A stretch of 64,000 nt of DNA from Anaerolineaceae bacterium (GTDB lineage: Bacteria; Chloroflexota; Anaerolineae; Anaerolineales; Anaerolineaceae), in the NCBI GenBank assembly GCA_016841365.1, contig JAENZI010000006.1, positions 1-64,000 of the forward strand, in the 5' to 3' direction. The translations under genes and the position numbers were made by a program. Numbering within the stretch: position 1 is the stretch's first letter; each line of letters starts with the position of its first letter. The notes beneath the pieces are model-generated. The model had not been told where the DNA came from. It was given only the letters and a program-made list of their open reading frames with translations, and ran no database searches. Below are positions 28,195-37,860 of the stretch, piece after piece.

Positions 28195-29565
28195 ATGGCA
28201 AAACCAATTGTAGCCCTTGTGGGCAGACCCAACGTAGGTAAAAGCACACTCTTCAACCGCCTGACCGGTGAACGTCTGGCGATTGTGGATGAAGTGCCCG
28301 GCACCACCCGCGACCGCCTTTTAGCTGAGGCGGAATGGAGCGGTTATTTTTTCTTTGTGATGGACACCGGCGGGATAGACCCCTCCAAAGAGAGAGGTCA
28401 GTCCACTTTGTCGATTGGCTCAAAGGATTTCATCAACCAGATTCGCGAACAAGCTGAACTGGCAATGCAGGAATCCGATGTGATTCTGTTCGTTGTCGAT
28501 GGTCAAACCGGTGTGACACCTGCGGACCACGAAATTGCCAATATTCTCCGCCGGATGCAGCGCAATGTGGAAGGCGAACTTTATCCGCCAATCGTTTTGG
28601 TCGTTAACAAAGCGGAAAGCGCTAAAATCAGGCAGATTGTAGCCGAATTTTACGAGTTGGGGATTGGCGACCCGTATGCAATCTCAGCCCTGCACGGCAC
28701 TGGCACTGGCGATTTGCTGGATGAGGTCATCCGGCATCTCGAAGCCATCGAGGAAGACACAGAGGAAGACACCTCTGCAAAAATCGCGATTGTCGGCAAA
28801 CCCAATGTCGGCAAATCCAGCCTGCTGAATAAAATTGTGGGGCAAGAAAGGGCGATCGTCAGTAACATCCCCGGAACAACCCGGGATGCGGTTGACACCA
28901 AACTTGTTTACAACGATATTCCAGTCACGCTGATTGACACTGCAGGCATACGCCGGCGCGGCAAGGTCATTCCCGGTGTAGAAAAATACAGCGTCATCCG
29001 CAGCATGAATGCCATTGAGCGCGCCGATGTTGCCGCCCTGGTGATCGACGCTACAACCAGCATCACGGCACAAGACACCCACATCGCAGGCTATATCAAA
29101 GACGCCTGGAAGAGCGCGATTGTTGTCGTCAACAAGTGGGACCTGGTTGAAAAGGATGCCTACACCATCAATGACTACACAGCCCACATCCGCCAAGAAC
29201 TCAATTTCATGGATTACGTGCCGATGATCTTCATCAGCGCCCTGACGGGGAAACGGGTAGACCAGGTTTTACCACTGGCATTGCAAGTTCAGGAAGAACG
29301 GCTTGTCAGGCTGACCACATCCCAGATCAATCGCATCATCCAGAATGCGCAGGATAGACACCCGGCACCCTCAAAAACAGGGAGGGCACTGCGCATCTAC
29401 TATGGCACCCAGGTTCGCAGCGATCCACCGACCTTCCTGTTGTATGTCAACAACCCTGAATTAGCCCACTTCAGCTATATCCGATATTTAGAAAATCAGA
29501 TCCGAAAGGATTACCCGTTCCTTGGGACGCCCATCCGGTTAGCATTCAAAAAGCGCAGGGAGTGA
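28195..29565 (+). CDS. der: Ribosome biogenesis GTPase Der (EngA)
   Basis: The 456-residue protein has two tandem GTPase domains and a C-terminal KH-like domain, the unique Der layout. G1 motifs are GRPNVGKS (about 10) and GKPNVGKS (about 199); DTGG and DTAG G3 motifs and two NKxD-type motifs (NKAE, NKWD) are seen. The first G4 reads VVNKAES instead of NKxD, a mild change. Der acts in 50S subunit assembly. No ribosome binding site is present; the -10 box sits next to the ATG. Confidence 0.96.
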   Translation: MAKPIVALVGRPNVGKSTLFNRLTGERLAIVDEVPGTTRDRLLAEAEWSGYFFFVMDTGGIDPSKERGQSTLSIGSKDFINQIREQAELAMQESDVILFVVDGQTGVTPADHEIANILRRMQRNVEGELYPPIVLVVNKAESAKIRQIVAEFYELGIGDPYAISALHGTGTGDLLDEVIRHLEAIEEDTEEDTSAKIAIVGKPNVGKSSLLNKIVGQERAIVSNIPGTTRDAVDTKLVYNDIPVTLIDTAGIRRRGKVIPGVEKYSVIRSMNAIERADVAALVIDATTSITAQDTHIAGYIKDAWKSAIVVVNKWDLVEKDAYTINDYTAHIRQELNFMDYVPMIFISALTGKRVDQVLPLALQVQEERLVRLTTSQINRIIQNAQDRHPAPSKTGRALRIYYGTQVRSDPPTFLLYVNNPELAHFSYIRYLENQIRKDYPFLGTPIRLAFKKRRE

Positions 29566-29624
29566 TATTTTCAAAACTTCAGGATGGGTTATAATAACTC
29601 AATAAAATTCAAAGAAAAGCATTT

Positions 29625-30239
29625 GTGACATCTATGTTAGATAACATACAATACGAACAGCCTCCCGAAGAAGAGAACCTAAACGCCGAATCCAAGTCAA
29701 AACGCTCTGGCTGTGTAGCATTTATCGTTGATACCCTTGAGACAATCCTCTTGGCATTGGTGCTATATCTCGCCATTGATGCGCTGACTGAACGTGTGCG
29801 GGTTGAAAATATCAGCATGCTTCCCACCCTGAGGGAGGGCAATTTCCTGCTGGTCAATAAGGTGTCGTATAAGCTTTCCGAACCCTCTATCGGTGATGTA
29901 GTTGTCTTCCATGCGCCAGGGCAAAATGAGCAGGACTATATTAAACGGATTATCGGACTGCCCGGTGATGAAGTCCGCATCGCAGATGGGATCGTGTATG
30001 TCAACGACCAGCCGCTTTACGAACCCTACATCGCCGACCCACCCAACTACACCGGCAACTGGGTCGTCCCGGCGAGCGAATATTTTGTATTGGGTGATAA
30101 CCGCATTCATTCGAGCGATTCACACCTGTGGGGCTTCGTCCCCCGTGAAGATATCGTTGGACGTGCCCTGCTGGTTTATTGGCCGTTTGACGAAATCAAA
30201 TTATTGAGGAGCCCTGAGGTTGTTCAGGCTGTTCAGTGA
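29625..30239 (+). CDS. lepB: Signal peptidase I
   Basis: The 204-residue type I signal peptidase has a cytoplasmic tail of about 30 residues, one membrane helix (31-52), then the catalytic region. The Ser nucleophile is S64 in NISMLPTL and the Lys base is K107 in DYIKRIIGLPGD; box E is seen as VLGDNRIHSSDS. It removes signal peptides on the outer face of the membrane. GTG at 29625 and ATG at 29634 are both possible starts. A TATAAT box at about 29590 provides a short leader. Confidence 0.95.
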   Translation: MTSMLDNIQYEQPPEEENLNAESKSKRSGCVAFIVDTLETILLALVLYLAIDALTERVRVENISMLPTLREGNFLLVNKVSYKLSEPSIGDVVVFHAPGQNEQDYIKRIIGLPGDEVRIADGIVYVNDQPLYEPYIADPPNYTGNWVVPASEYFVLGDNRIHSSDSHLWGFVPREDIVGRALLVYWPFDEIKLLRSPEVVQAVQ

Positions 30240-30278
30240 TCCTATTCTACAATGGCAATGTAGAGACAGCAGAATAAT

Positions 30279-30587
30279 ATGAGGGAAGAACACCAAAGAA
30301 TTACCATGACAGATTTTCCGCCTGTGCAGCCCTGCCGGCATTGCCAGGGTGGTAAACAACGCTTGCAATCCGCCACCTTGATGACCTGGCTGGGGGATGA
30401 TCTGATCACTGTGCCAGATTTCCCTGCATGGATCTGTGATCTTTGCGGTGCCCGTACCTATGATTCTCAAGCCTTAGCCCAGCTCAGCTTGCTGCTCAAT
30501 CCCGAAGCAGGTACACCCATTCAACCTGCATTAGAATTTAAAAAGAACCTCCCCCCTGTCAAAAACCCTCCTCCTGCACAACCCTAA
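30279..30587 (+). CDS. YgiT-type zinc finger domain protein
   Basis: The 102-residue protein carries CRHC near residue 18 and CDLC near residue 48, the two CxxC knuckles of YgiT-type zinc fingers, and a Pro-rich C-terminus. The family is best known from antitoxins of MqsR/MqsA-type pairs, but there is no toxin-like gene beside it. An internal ATG at 30306 (MTDFPPVQ) is an alternative start with the zinc knuckles still intact. Confidence 0.6.
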   Translation: MREEHQRITMTDFPPVQPCRHCQGGKQRLQSATLMTWLGDDLITVPDFPAWICDLCGARTYDSQALAQLSLLLNPEAGTPIQPALEFKKNLPPVKNPPPAQP

Positions 30588-30613
30588 AATATGTGATCAT
30601 AAGCCATGAGAAA

Positions 30614-30647
30614 CTTGGGTTATGAATGCCAATAACCCGGGATTTTT
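30614..30647 (+). terminator. Terminator after the zinc finger gene
   Basis: GGGTTAT / ATAACCC stem extended by wobble pairs and followed by ATTTTTG. Confidence 0.7.
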
Positions 30648-30766
30648 GTATTTAAGATTCCCCAGGAGCTTACCTCACAGGCAAATTCAAACCTCACTCT
30701 CCAAAAAACTTGCCTGCGAAATTTTGATTAATAGTTAGAAATTTATAAATTAAATTCAATAAAAAA

Positions 30767-30795
30767 TTGACTAATCCGACCCATCATGCTATCAT
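30767..30795 (+). promoter_or_regulatory. Promoter of the PIN-TRAM gene
   Basis: TTGACT (30767-30772), 17-base spacer, TATCAT (30790-30795). The leader is about 45 bases and contains AAGGAGAT. Confidence 0.65.
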
Positions 30796-30846
30796 TTAAG
30801 CAGGTATTATTTCATTTATTTTTGCACCTTAAAAGGAGATGGATTT

Positions 30847-31926
30847 ATGTCATTAGATTTTATTGCACGCATTATTGGATTGGTTTTATTTGGAATCATC
30901 GGCGGCGTTTTTAGCGAATCTATCGGATTATTCATACAGCAAATCTGGACTTCAAGCCCAATTGCGCTCGTTATTTACCAAATCATTATCACTTTACTGT
31001 TCAGTCTGATCGGTTTTCTGATCGCGCCCTATATTTCCGTTCGTCCAATCAATGCCATCCGCAAACAGCTCAGTAAGGTCTCCGCTCAAGCACTGATCTT
31101 TGGACTGGTCGGGCTGATCGTCGGGTTAATTTCAGGTGCGTTGTTAGCGTACCCAATATCACTTCTTCCCCCGCCGTTGGGAAGTATTTTGCCCTTTGTT
31201 GCAGTGATCCTCTTCAGCTATCTGGGGATTGTGATTTTTGTTGCCCGCGGAAAAGATATCAACCATTGGCTCCGCTCAATTTCTAAGGGTGGTGGTGATA
31301 AGGATGCTGAACAAACCGGCTTGCAAGACAGCCGCCGCATCCTTGTGGATACCAGCGCCATCATTGATGGCCGCATCGCAGATATCGCCCGCACAGGATT
31401 CATTCCCGGGCGCTTGCTGATCCCCCGTTTTGTACTCAATGAACTGCAATATGTCAGCGATTCCGCTGACAATCTCCGCCGCCAGCGCGGTCGGCGCGGG
31501 ATGGAAGTTCTGGCAGAACTGCAAAAAGATCCCTCCATCCCAGTTACCATAACAGATATCGATGTAGAAGGCGTCCGTGAGGTTGACGAACGCCTGATTG
31601 TCCTGGCACGTCAGTTGAGCTGTCCTATCCTGACCAACGACTACAACCTCAACCGTGTGGCTGAATTACAGGGCGTGTCGATCCTCAACATCAATGAGTT
31701 GGCAAACGCAGTTAAAGCTATCTTGCTGCCCGGCGAAACCCTCGAGATGAAGATCATCCAGGAGGGCAAGGAATATGGCCAGGGGGTTGGCTATATGGAA
31801 GATGGCACAATGGTTGTGGTTGAAAACGGCCATAAGTACATTGGCAAGACCGTCCCGATCTCCGTCACCAAAGTTTTGCAAACCGCAGCAGGTCGCATGA
31901 TCTTTGCCAAACCCGACGAAGACTAA
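30847..31926 (+). CDS. Membrane PIN-TRAM domain protein, YacL-like
   Basis: The 359-residue protein has four membrane helices (about 7-130), a PIN domain (about 163-285: RILVDTSAIIDGRIADI, PRFVLNELQYVSDSAD, DERLIVLARQLSCPILTNDYN) with the acidic residues of the nuclease site, and a C-terminal TRAM domain (about 300-352). This matches YacL of Firmicutes, a membrane protein of uncertain RNA-related function. AAGGAGAT supports the start. It precedes cysS by 36 bases, which is also the usual neighbourhood of YacL (near ispD/cysS) in other bacteria. Confidence 0.88.
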   Translation: MSLDFIARIIGLVLFGIIGGVFSESIGLFIQQIWTSSPIALVIYQIIITLLFSLIGFLIAPYISVRPINAIRKQLSKVSAQALIFGLVGLIVGLISGALLAYPISLLPPPLGSILPFVAVILFSYLGIVIFVARGKDINHWLRSISKGGGDKDAEQTGLQDSRRILVDTSAIIDGRIADIARTGFIPGRLLIPRFVLNELQYVSDSADNLRRQRGRRGMEVLAELQKDPSIPVTITDIDVEGVREVDERLIVLARQLSCPILTNDYNLNRVAELQGVSILNINELANAVKAILLPGETLEMKIIQEGKEYGQGVGYMEDGTMVVVENGHKYIGKTVPISVTKVLQTAAGRMIFAKPDED

Positions 31927-31962
31927 CAACACAATTATTCTCTAATACATGGAGTTTCAAGC

Positions 31963-33363
31963 ATGACTTTGAAAATCTATAATACGCTCACCCGTGATAA
32001 ATCAGAATTCGAACCAATCGAAAAAGGCAAAGTCCGCATGTACGTCTGCGGCCCAACGGTATATGACAATGCCCATGTCGGTCATGCCATGTCTGCCCTG
32101 GTTTTCGATGTTGTCAGGCGCTATCTGACCTATAATGGGTATGATGTTCACTATGTGATGAACTTCACCGACGTGGATGATAAGATCATTGACCGAGCCC
32201 GTCGATTGGGTGTTGAACCGATTGACCTAGCCGAAAAATATATCGAAGAATACAAACAAAATTTGCAGGATTTGAACGTTTTACCTGCCACAGATCACCC
32301 CCGGGCGACAAACGAGATCGATCAGATCATCGGTATGGTCGAGAAATTGATCGAAAAAGGTGCTGCCTATGAAGTCGATGGCGATGTTTACTTCCGTGTC
32401 GAATCAGCCAAGGATTACGGCAAACTTTCCGGCCGCAGCCTCGACGAGATGAACGCCGGCAGCCGCATCCGCGTGGATGAACGCAAAGAAAACCCGATGG
32501 ACTTTGCGGTTTGGAAGTCAGCAAAAGAAGGCGAAATCTCATGGGACAGCCCCTGGGGTCCTGGCAGACCGGGATGGCACATCGAATGCTCAGCCATGAA
32601 CCTGGGACACCTGGGCGACCAAATCGATATTCACGGTGGCGGCAATGACCTGATCTTCCCGCACCATGAAAACGAAATTGCACAATCTGAAGCCATCACG
32701 GGCAAACCCTTCGCCCGTTACTGGATGCACAACGGCATGCTGCAACTCAAGGGTGAGAAGATGTCCAAATCCACCGGGAACCTGATCCCGATCGGTGAAT
32801 TCATCGAGGCACACCCCGGCGACGTGATGCGCCTGATGGTGATCAGCTCACACTACCGCAGCCCCCTCACCTTCAACAGTGAAGTCATTGAAGCTAACGA
32901 ACGCGCTTTAGATCGTTTGCTTTCAGCAAAGAAACCCGCCCAGGCAGACGCACAGGGTGCGCCCAAAGAAATCCTCGATCAACTGGCAAACCAGGTTGAA
33001 GCCACACAGCAGGGTTTCGATGAGTCGATGCAAGAGGACTTCAACACAGCCGGCGCGCTTGGCACTATTTTTGACCTGGTTCGGATGATCAACCAGGCTC
33101 GCGCAAAAGGCGCCACAGATGAAGAACTTTCACAAGCACAGCAGGTTTTCACAACATTGACCGGTGTGTTGGGTTTAGAACTGAAAACTCGCGAAAAATC
33201 AGCCAGCAATGCAGATGTCTTTATTGACCTGCTGCTGGACTTACGCCAGGAACTCAGAGCACTGAAAAACTATGCGCTCTCTGACCAAATCAGAGATCAG
33301 TTAGCCGAACTTGGCGTTGTGATCGAAGACACAGCCGCCGGCTCGACCTGGCACTGGGAGTAG
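31963..33363 (+). CDS. cysS: Cysteine-tRNA ligase
   Basis: The 466-residue class I synthetase charges tRNA(Cys). HVGH (38-41) follows the zinc ligand in MYVCGPTVYDN, the WHIECSAM and GGGNDLIFPHHENE segments are typical, and KMSKS is at 266-270. GGAG lies nine bases ahead of the ATG. It is followed after three bases by rlmB, a very common pair. Confidence 0.96.
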   Translation: MTLKIYNTLTRDKSEFEPIEKGKVRMYVCGPTVYDNAHVGHAMSALVFDVVRRYLTYNGYDVHYVMNFTDVDDKIIDRARRLGVEPIDLAEKYIEEYKQNLQDLNVLPATDHPRATNEIDQIIGMVEKLIEKGAAYEVDGDVYFRVESAKDYGKLSGRSLDEMNAGSRIRVDERKENPMDFAVWKSAKEGEISWDSPWGPGRPGWHIECSAMNLGHLGDQIDIHGGGNDLIFPHHENEIAQSEAITGKPFARYWMHNGMLQLKGEKMSKSTGNLIPIGEFIEAHPGDVMRLMVISSHYRSPLTFNSEVIEANERALDRLLSAKKPAQADAQGAPKEILDQLANQVEATQQGFDESMQEDFNTAGALGTIFDLVRMINQARAKGATDEELSQAQQVFTTLTGVLGLELKTREKSASNADVFIDLLLDLRQELRALKNYALSDQIRDQLAELGVVIEDTAAGSTWHWE

Positions 33364-33366
33364 CGC

Positions 33367-34095
33367 GTGAGCGAATGGATTACAGGACGCAACCCCGTCT
33401 TTGAGGTATTACGCGCCCGGCGTAGACACATCCACCGCTTATGGATCGCACAGGGCGTTAAACCACAGGGGCACCTGGAAGACATCCTCAATCTTGCCCG
33501 GTCGCAACAAATTCCGGTTGAATTCGTAAAACGCTCCGATTTGGACGGGATTGACCCACGCAACCAGGCTGTCGCGCTCAGCACCGGGGGATACCCTTAC
33601 AGCGACCTTGAAACCATCATCGCCAAAGCCCAAACACAAAGCGAACCCGTGTTTGTTCTCCTGTTAGATCAAATCCAGGATCCGCAAAACCTGGGCACAC
33701 TGCTGAGATCTGCTGAAGCTTTTGGTGTGCATGGCGTGATCATGCCCCCCGCCCGTTCAGCGTCTGTTACCCCGGCTGTGGTGAATGCCTCCTCGGGGGC
33801 GACTGAGATGCTTCTGATCGCCCAGCATAACATCGCCCAGGCGATGGATCGCCTGAAGGAAGTGGGCGGCTGGATGATCGGGTTGGAAGACAGCCCAGAA
33901 GCGCAATTGCCAGATAACATCAACTTGAAGGGCGGCGTCGGGCTGGTGATCGGCAACGAGGGCAGTGGCTTACGCAGGCTCGTCAGAGACAAATGCGACT
34001 TGCTGATGCGCCTTCCTATGCAGGGTCAGATCGATTCCCTCAACGCAGCCGTCGCCGGGTCGATTGCCCTATATCTGGCACGCCAGGCAAGATAA
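33367..34095 (+). CDS. rlmB: 23S rRNA (guanosine-2'-O-)-methyltransferase RlmB, TrmH/SpoU family
   Basis: The 242-residue SpoU enzyme starts with GTG three bases after cysS. The substrate-binding N-terminal domain begins EWITGRNPVFEVLRA. SPOUT motifs follow: LLDQIQDPQNLGTLLRSAEAFG (motif 1), VIGNEGSGLRRLV (motif 2) and RLPMQGQIDSLNAAVAGS (motif 3, knotted SAM site). The cysS-rlmB order supports RlmB. A second SpoU enzyme is at 43364. Confidence 0.92.
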   Translation: MSEWITGRNPVFEVLRARRRHIHRLWIAQGVKPQGHLEDILNLARSQQIPVEFVKRSDLDGIDPRNQAVALSTGGYPYSDLETIIAKAQTQSEPVFVLLLDQIQDPQNLGTLLRSAEAFGVHGVIMPPARSASVTPAVVNASSGATEMLLIAQHNIAQAMDRLKEVGGWMIGLEDSPEAQLPDNINLKGGVGLVIGNEGSGLRRLVRDKCDLLMRLPMQGQIDSLNAAVAGSIALYLARQAR

Positions 34096-34125
34096 CCCCA
34101 TTCAAAATGGATGAACACGAGCCCC

Positions 34126-34148
34126 CCGCCCACCTGGGCGGTTTTTTT
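34126..34148 (+). terminator. Terminator of the cysS-rlmB operon
   Basis: CCGCCC / GGGCGG stem with ACCT loop followed by seven T. Confidence 0.9.
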
Positions 34149-34249
34149 ATCCAACCAATAATCGGATATACCTTATATTTTTTATATAATTTATACAATT
34201 GGGATGTATAATAATATTTAACAATAAAAATTACACCTATGGAGGAACA

Positions 34250-34732
34250 ATGAAAATCAGTAAAAAATTAAATGATGCAATCACCACCCAAATTGGCGAC
34301 GAACTGAAGGCATCCAATGCCTATGCCAATATGGCAGCCTACTTCAATGGTTTGGGTTTGCTCAAGCTGTCAGCCTTCTTCTTCGATCAATCAGAGGAAG
34401 AACGCGAACACGCCATGAAATTTGTGCACTACCTTCTCGAAGTCGAAGGTGATGTCAACATCCCCGCAATCCCTGATGTGCCTAATAATTTTGAGAGCGT
34501 GAAAGCCGCGTTTGAAATGGCGCTGACCTGGGAAAAAGATGTTACATCAAAGATCTATCACCTGATGGACCTGGCTGTCGAAGCCAAAGATTATGCCTCA
34601 CAGGACTTCTTGCGCTGGTATGTGACCGAACAGGTTGAAGAAGAAGCAACCATGTCCCACCTGGTGACCGTTGCCGAGCACTTGGGCGATCGTTCTATTT
34701 TGATGATCGAAAATTTCCTCCCAAAAGAATAA
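34250..34732 (+). CDS. ftnA: Non-heme bacterial ferritin
   Basis: The 160-residue four-helix protein has the ferroxidase ligands of FtnA: Glu in GDELKASNAY, Glu and His in SEEEREHAMKF, and Glu residues in helix C and D (ALTWEKDV, EQVEEEATM). It stores iron and limits Fenton chemistry. A longer frame starts at 34199, but GGAGG six bases before ATG 34250 fixes the start. A TATAAT box at 34207-34212 fits a 30-base leader. Confidence 0.93.
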   Translation: MKISKKLNDAITTQIGDELKASNAYANMAAYFNGLGLLKLSAFFFDQSEEEREHAMKFVHYLLEVEGDVNIPAIPDVPNNFESVKAAFEMALTWEKDVTSKIYHLMDLAVEAKDYASQDFLRWYVTEQVEEEATMSHLVTVAEHLGDRSILMIENFLPKE

Positions 34733-34757
34733 TCTTAACCAGTCTGACACAACACAC

Positions 34758-34785
34758 AAGGACGGCACATCAGCCGTCCTTTTTT
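34758..34785 (+). terminator. Ferritin gene terminator
   Basis: AAGGACGGC / GCCGTCCTT stem followed by a T run. Confidence 0.9.
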
Positions 34786-34811
34786 AGTTAAATTCAAGAC
34801 TTGTTTGGAGA

Positions 34812-35336
34812 TTAATAAAGCAAGAAATACCACATGATGAATAATGCGATCATCAGTGATGCAACGATCAACCGAGCAAACACCGCCCAACCGCAGCCCA
34901 TCGCCATGCTGGATGTGGACTTGAACGCCTCTCGATAATTTTTAATGCGCATCAACTCAACCAGGAACAACACCACCAATGCTGCGATCAAACCACCAAT
35001 GGGGGTTAACAACACGCTCACGATCATCATTGCCAGCCAGCTCAGACCAATCGCCCACCAGCTTGCCCCTTTTGACCGTGCCCCGCCCGCCATAAAAACG
35101 TTATCCAGCACATTGCCCAGCATCATCAACATTGTGATGACAGCGAATGTCGCAATTGTCAGGGTGAAGGTCCATGGTCCCACAGCGTAATTGAAGCGGG
35201 TTACCAGCCCCCACAACAGGATGGATAACCAGATCACGGTCAGCCCCGGGAAGAAAACCAAAAATAACCCGAAGAATCCGATCAGCATCCCCAGGACAAC
35301 AACAACCAGCAGCGGAATTTCAGCCCACAATGACAT
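34812..35336 (-). CDS. DUF456 family membrane protein
   Basis: The 174-residue protein has about four to five membrane helices and the glycine-rich DUF456 pattern (GMLIGFFGLFLVFFPGLTVIW at the N-terminus; GGARSKGASWWA in the middle). Function is unknown. Its ATG overlaps the serS stop by one base, so it is translated with serS. Confidence 0.82.
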   Translation of the reverse strand: MSLWAEIPLLVVVVLGMLIGFFGLFLVFFPGLTVIWLSILLWGLVTRFNYAVGPWTFTLTIATFAVITMLMMLGNVLDNVFMAGGARSKGASWWAIGLSWLAMMIVSVLLTPIGGLIAALVVLFLVELMRIKNYREAFKSTSSMAMGCGWAVFARLIVASLMIALFIMWYFLLY

Positions 35337-36610
35337 CAGGATGTGCGGATGACCTCAGCGCCATGCATAAGCGGCCGTAATACCTCGGGGATAACCACAG
35401 ATCCATCTGCCTGCTGGTAATTTTCAAGAACAGCAATCAGCGTTCTGGGCATGCCCAAACCTGAACCATTCAGTGTATGCACAAATTGTGTCCCTTTGCT
35501 ATCATTCGGGCGGTAGCGGATACCAGCCCGCCGAGCCTGAAAATCACCAACATTGGAGATGGATGAAATCTCCAGCCACTCCCCGCAACCGGGTGCCCAT
35601 ACCTCCAGGTCGTAGGTCTTATGCGAACTAAAGCCTAAATCACCCGTGGATTGCAGCAAAACACGGTAAGGCAATCCCAGTGCTGCCACCGTCTCTTCAG
35701 CATCGCGCAGCATCTTGGTGTGTTCATCAACCGAATCCTCAGGCTTGCAGTAGGTATACATCTCCACTTTATCAAATTGATGGCCGCGTTTAATGCCACG
35801 CACATCCCGCCCGGCGCTCATTTTCTCCCTTCGGAAGCAAGCGGTATAGGCAGTGTACCGGATCGGAAGCTGCTCCTCATCGAGGATTTCACCAAGGTGC
35901 AGTCCTGTTAATGGCACTTCAGCTGTCGGTACCCAAAAAAGATCCTCTTCAATATCCCGGTATAAATTATCACGAAACTTGGGCAATTGCCCCGAGCCGA
36001 ACATGATCTCTTCCCGCACCATGTATGGTGGGTATTTTTCAAGATAGCCTTGCCTGATGTGCAAATCAACCATCCAGAAAATCAGGGCACGCTGCAGCAG
36101 TGCACCTGCGCCGCTCAACACGTAAAATCGGGAACCAGCCAGCTTCACCCCCCGGTCGAAGTCAATAATACCTAAGTCTGGACCTAAATCCCAGTGAGGT
36201 TTCGGTTCAAAATCAAATTCGGGGATCTCACCCACTGTTCGTAAGACAATATTATCGCTATCATCCACGCCTACAGGCACATCCGGATCGGGGATATTTG
36301 GGATTGCAGAAAGCAGCTCATTCAGAGCCGTCTCAACGCTTTGGAGGTCTGCATCCACCGAGTCAATCCTCTCACCCAGTGAGCGCATCGCATCGATCTT
36401 TTCCTGACGGGCATCTTTATCCTTCATACGCCCAATCTCTTTTGATACAGCATTTCGCTCTGAACGCATCTCTTCCACGTTCACGATCAATTCCCGGCGT
36501 TTTTCATCCAACGACAGAATCTGATCCACCGGAGACGGGTCCATCTGCCGCTTCACGAGGGCTTCTCGAACGAGCGCTGGATTTTCTCGAATTAATTTGA
36601 TGTCGAGCAT
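35336..36610 (-). CDS. serS: Serine-tRNA ligase
   Basis: The 424-residue class II synthetase has the N-terminal coiled-coil arm (about 28-100, [20 protein letters not shown]) that grips tRNA(Ser), then the catalytic domain with motif 2 ([20 protein letters not shown]) and motif 3 ([18 protein letters not shown]). It also charges tRNA(Sec) where present. No T-box leader is seen upstream. Confidence 0.96.
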   Translation of the reverse strand: MLDIKLIRENPALVREALVKRQMDPSPVDQILSLDEKRRELIVNVEEMRSERNAVSKEIGRMKDKDARQEKIDAMRSLGERIDSVDADLQSVETALNELLSAIPNIPDPDVPVGVDDSDNIVLRTVGEIPEFDFEPKPHWDLGPDLGIIDFDRGVKLAGSRFYVLSGAGALLQRALIFWMVDLHIRQGYLEKYPPYMVREEIMFGSGQLPKFRDNLYRDIEEDLFWVPTAEVPLTGLHLGEILDEEQLPIRYTAYTACFRREKMSAGRDVRGIKRGHQFDKVEMYTYCKPEDSVDEHTKMLRDAEETVAALGLPYRVLLQSTGDLGFSSHKTYDLEVWAPGCGEWLEISSISNVGDFQARRAGIRYRPNDSKGTQFVHTLNGSGLGMPRTLIAVLENYQQADGSVVIPEVLRPLMHGAEVIRTS

Positions 36611-36738
36611 CTCTATCTACCTCCATACCTGTTGTAACTGCTATGATTTTACCCTAATCTCCTCCTGCAGAACCGAGGACTTTTCATTGAAACGCAGTCA
36701 TCATCCGACAAATCATGCAAGCCGTGAGCATTCTACGT

Positions 36739-36744
36739 TATAAT
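36739..36744 (+). promoter_or_regulatory. -10 box of the duplicated membrane protein gene
   Basis: TATAAT, 27 bases before the ATG at 36772, leaving room for the AGAGGA ribosome binding site. Confidence 0.4.
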
Positions 36745-36771
36745 CATCCCTGACCAAAGAGGACTTCGAAT

Positions 36772-37773
36772 ATGCAAAAAACCCTTAATCTGGAAAAGAA
36801 AACAAACTGGCGCGCCCTGATCGGGTGGGCGCTATTATCACTCACGATCATTGCACTGCTCATTTCAACCATCATCGAAGCATGGCGTTATCATTCCATT
36901 AGCGGCATCGTCACGCTTGTCGTGTTGATCGGGGCGTTGATCGCGGTTGGCATGGAAGCAAAGCGAGTCCTCCTGTCCTCCCCGGAACGCGCAGATACAA
37001 CCCACCTGATTCTTCAAGCCTTCTCCGTGTTTGCCGGAGCGATTTTGGCCTTTCTTATCTCTCACGATCTTGGCTTAGGCCCCGTCGTGGCGGCGTCCAT
37101 TGTTGGCATCATTGCGCACCTGATCCTGCCTAAATACAGCATCCCTATCTACTGCGGCGCGTTTGTCGGCATGACCTCCAATGTACTGCTTTTCTCTTAT
37201 GGCGAAGTAGCCATTGCCGGGATCATTTCAGCCATCGTTTATAACCTGACCGAACATAATTTTGCCGGGTTCGGCGGAAAACTCGGCACAATTGCCCTGA
37301 TCGGCACTGCCATCACCTGCATGAGCCTAGGGCGGGAATTCCTGATCCTGCCGATTGCAGACTTGAGGACCAATTTGATCATCATCCTGGTTGGGATGAT
37401 CGCAACCCCGCTTACATTTTATCTCAACGCCTATAAGAACCATGGCCCTACCATGGCCTCTGCCTTTGTGGGGTTGTTGGGCGGTTTGATCTTGCCAGCC
37501 ATTTTTCCAGTCATTGGGGGCACCCTGGCAGTGGTGGCGATATGCGCTAGTTTTGCCGGTATGACCAGCGAAAGGCGCTGCCCAAACAAATGGCATATCC
37601 TGATCACGGGGCTTTTCACAAGCATTGTGTTTGTTTACAGCACACCCCTGCTTGGCGGCGCAGGCGGTAAATTGGGCACGATTGCCTTTGGCGCAGTGCT
37701 CTCAACCTGCGGGCTAACCCGCTTTGCACAATGGATCATCCAAAGAGCACAGCGCAAGCAAAAGGCCGAATAA
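36772..37773 (+). CDS. Polytopic membrane protein with internal repeat, function unknown
   Basis: The 333-residue protein has about nine to ten membrane helices after a short basic N-terminus. Two halves share a pattern: YCGAFVGMTS followed by GGKLGTIALIG, and ICASFAGMTS followed by GGKLGTIAFGA. This suggests an ancient duplication and an inverted-repeat fold like that of many transporters. I do not recognise the family. AGAGGA precedes the ATG. It stands between the divergent serS operon and the CAP-LysM gene. Confidence 0.7.
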   Translation: MQKTLNLEKKTNWRALIGWALLSLTIIALLISTIIEAWRYHSISGIVTLVVLIGALIAVGMEAKRVLLSSPERADTTHLILQAFSVFAGAILAFLISHDLGLGPVVAASIVGIIAHLILPKYSIPIYCGAFVGMTSNVLLFSYGEVAIAGIISAIVYNLTEHNFAGFGGKLGTIALIGTAITCMSLGREFLILPIADLRTNLIIILVGMIATPLTFYLNAYKNHGPTMASAFVGLLGGLILPAIFPVIGGTLAVVAICASFAGMTSERRCPNKWHILITGLFTSIVFVYSTPLLGGAGGKLGTIAFGAVLSTCGLTRFAQWIIQRAQRKQKAE

Positions 37774-37845
37774 ACACAGCCGTGCTACTCCCACTGCGAA
37801 ATCCATCAACCACTGCAGGGGGTCACTTTTTTCGATTAAACACGC

Positions 37846-37851
37846 TATAAT
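37846..37851 (+). promoter_or_regulatory. -10 box nine bases from the CAP-LysM start codon
   Basis: Perfect TATAAT; the ATG begins nine bases later, so the mRNA is probably leaderless. Confidence 0.5.
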
Positions 37852-37860
37852 AATCCCATT

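Noticed and set aside
30279-30587. YgiT-type zinc finger as half of a toxin-antitoxin pair
   Set aside because: No adjacent small toxin-like gene on either strand.
36611-36771. T-box or other tRNA-sensing leader for serS (also checked before gltX and cysS)
   Set aside because: The upstream gaps are short and show no specifier-loop or T-box sequence.
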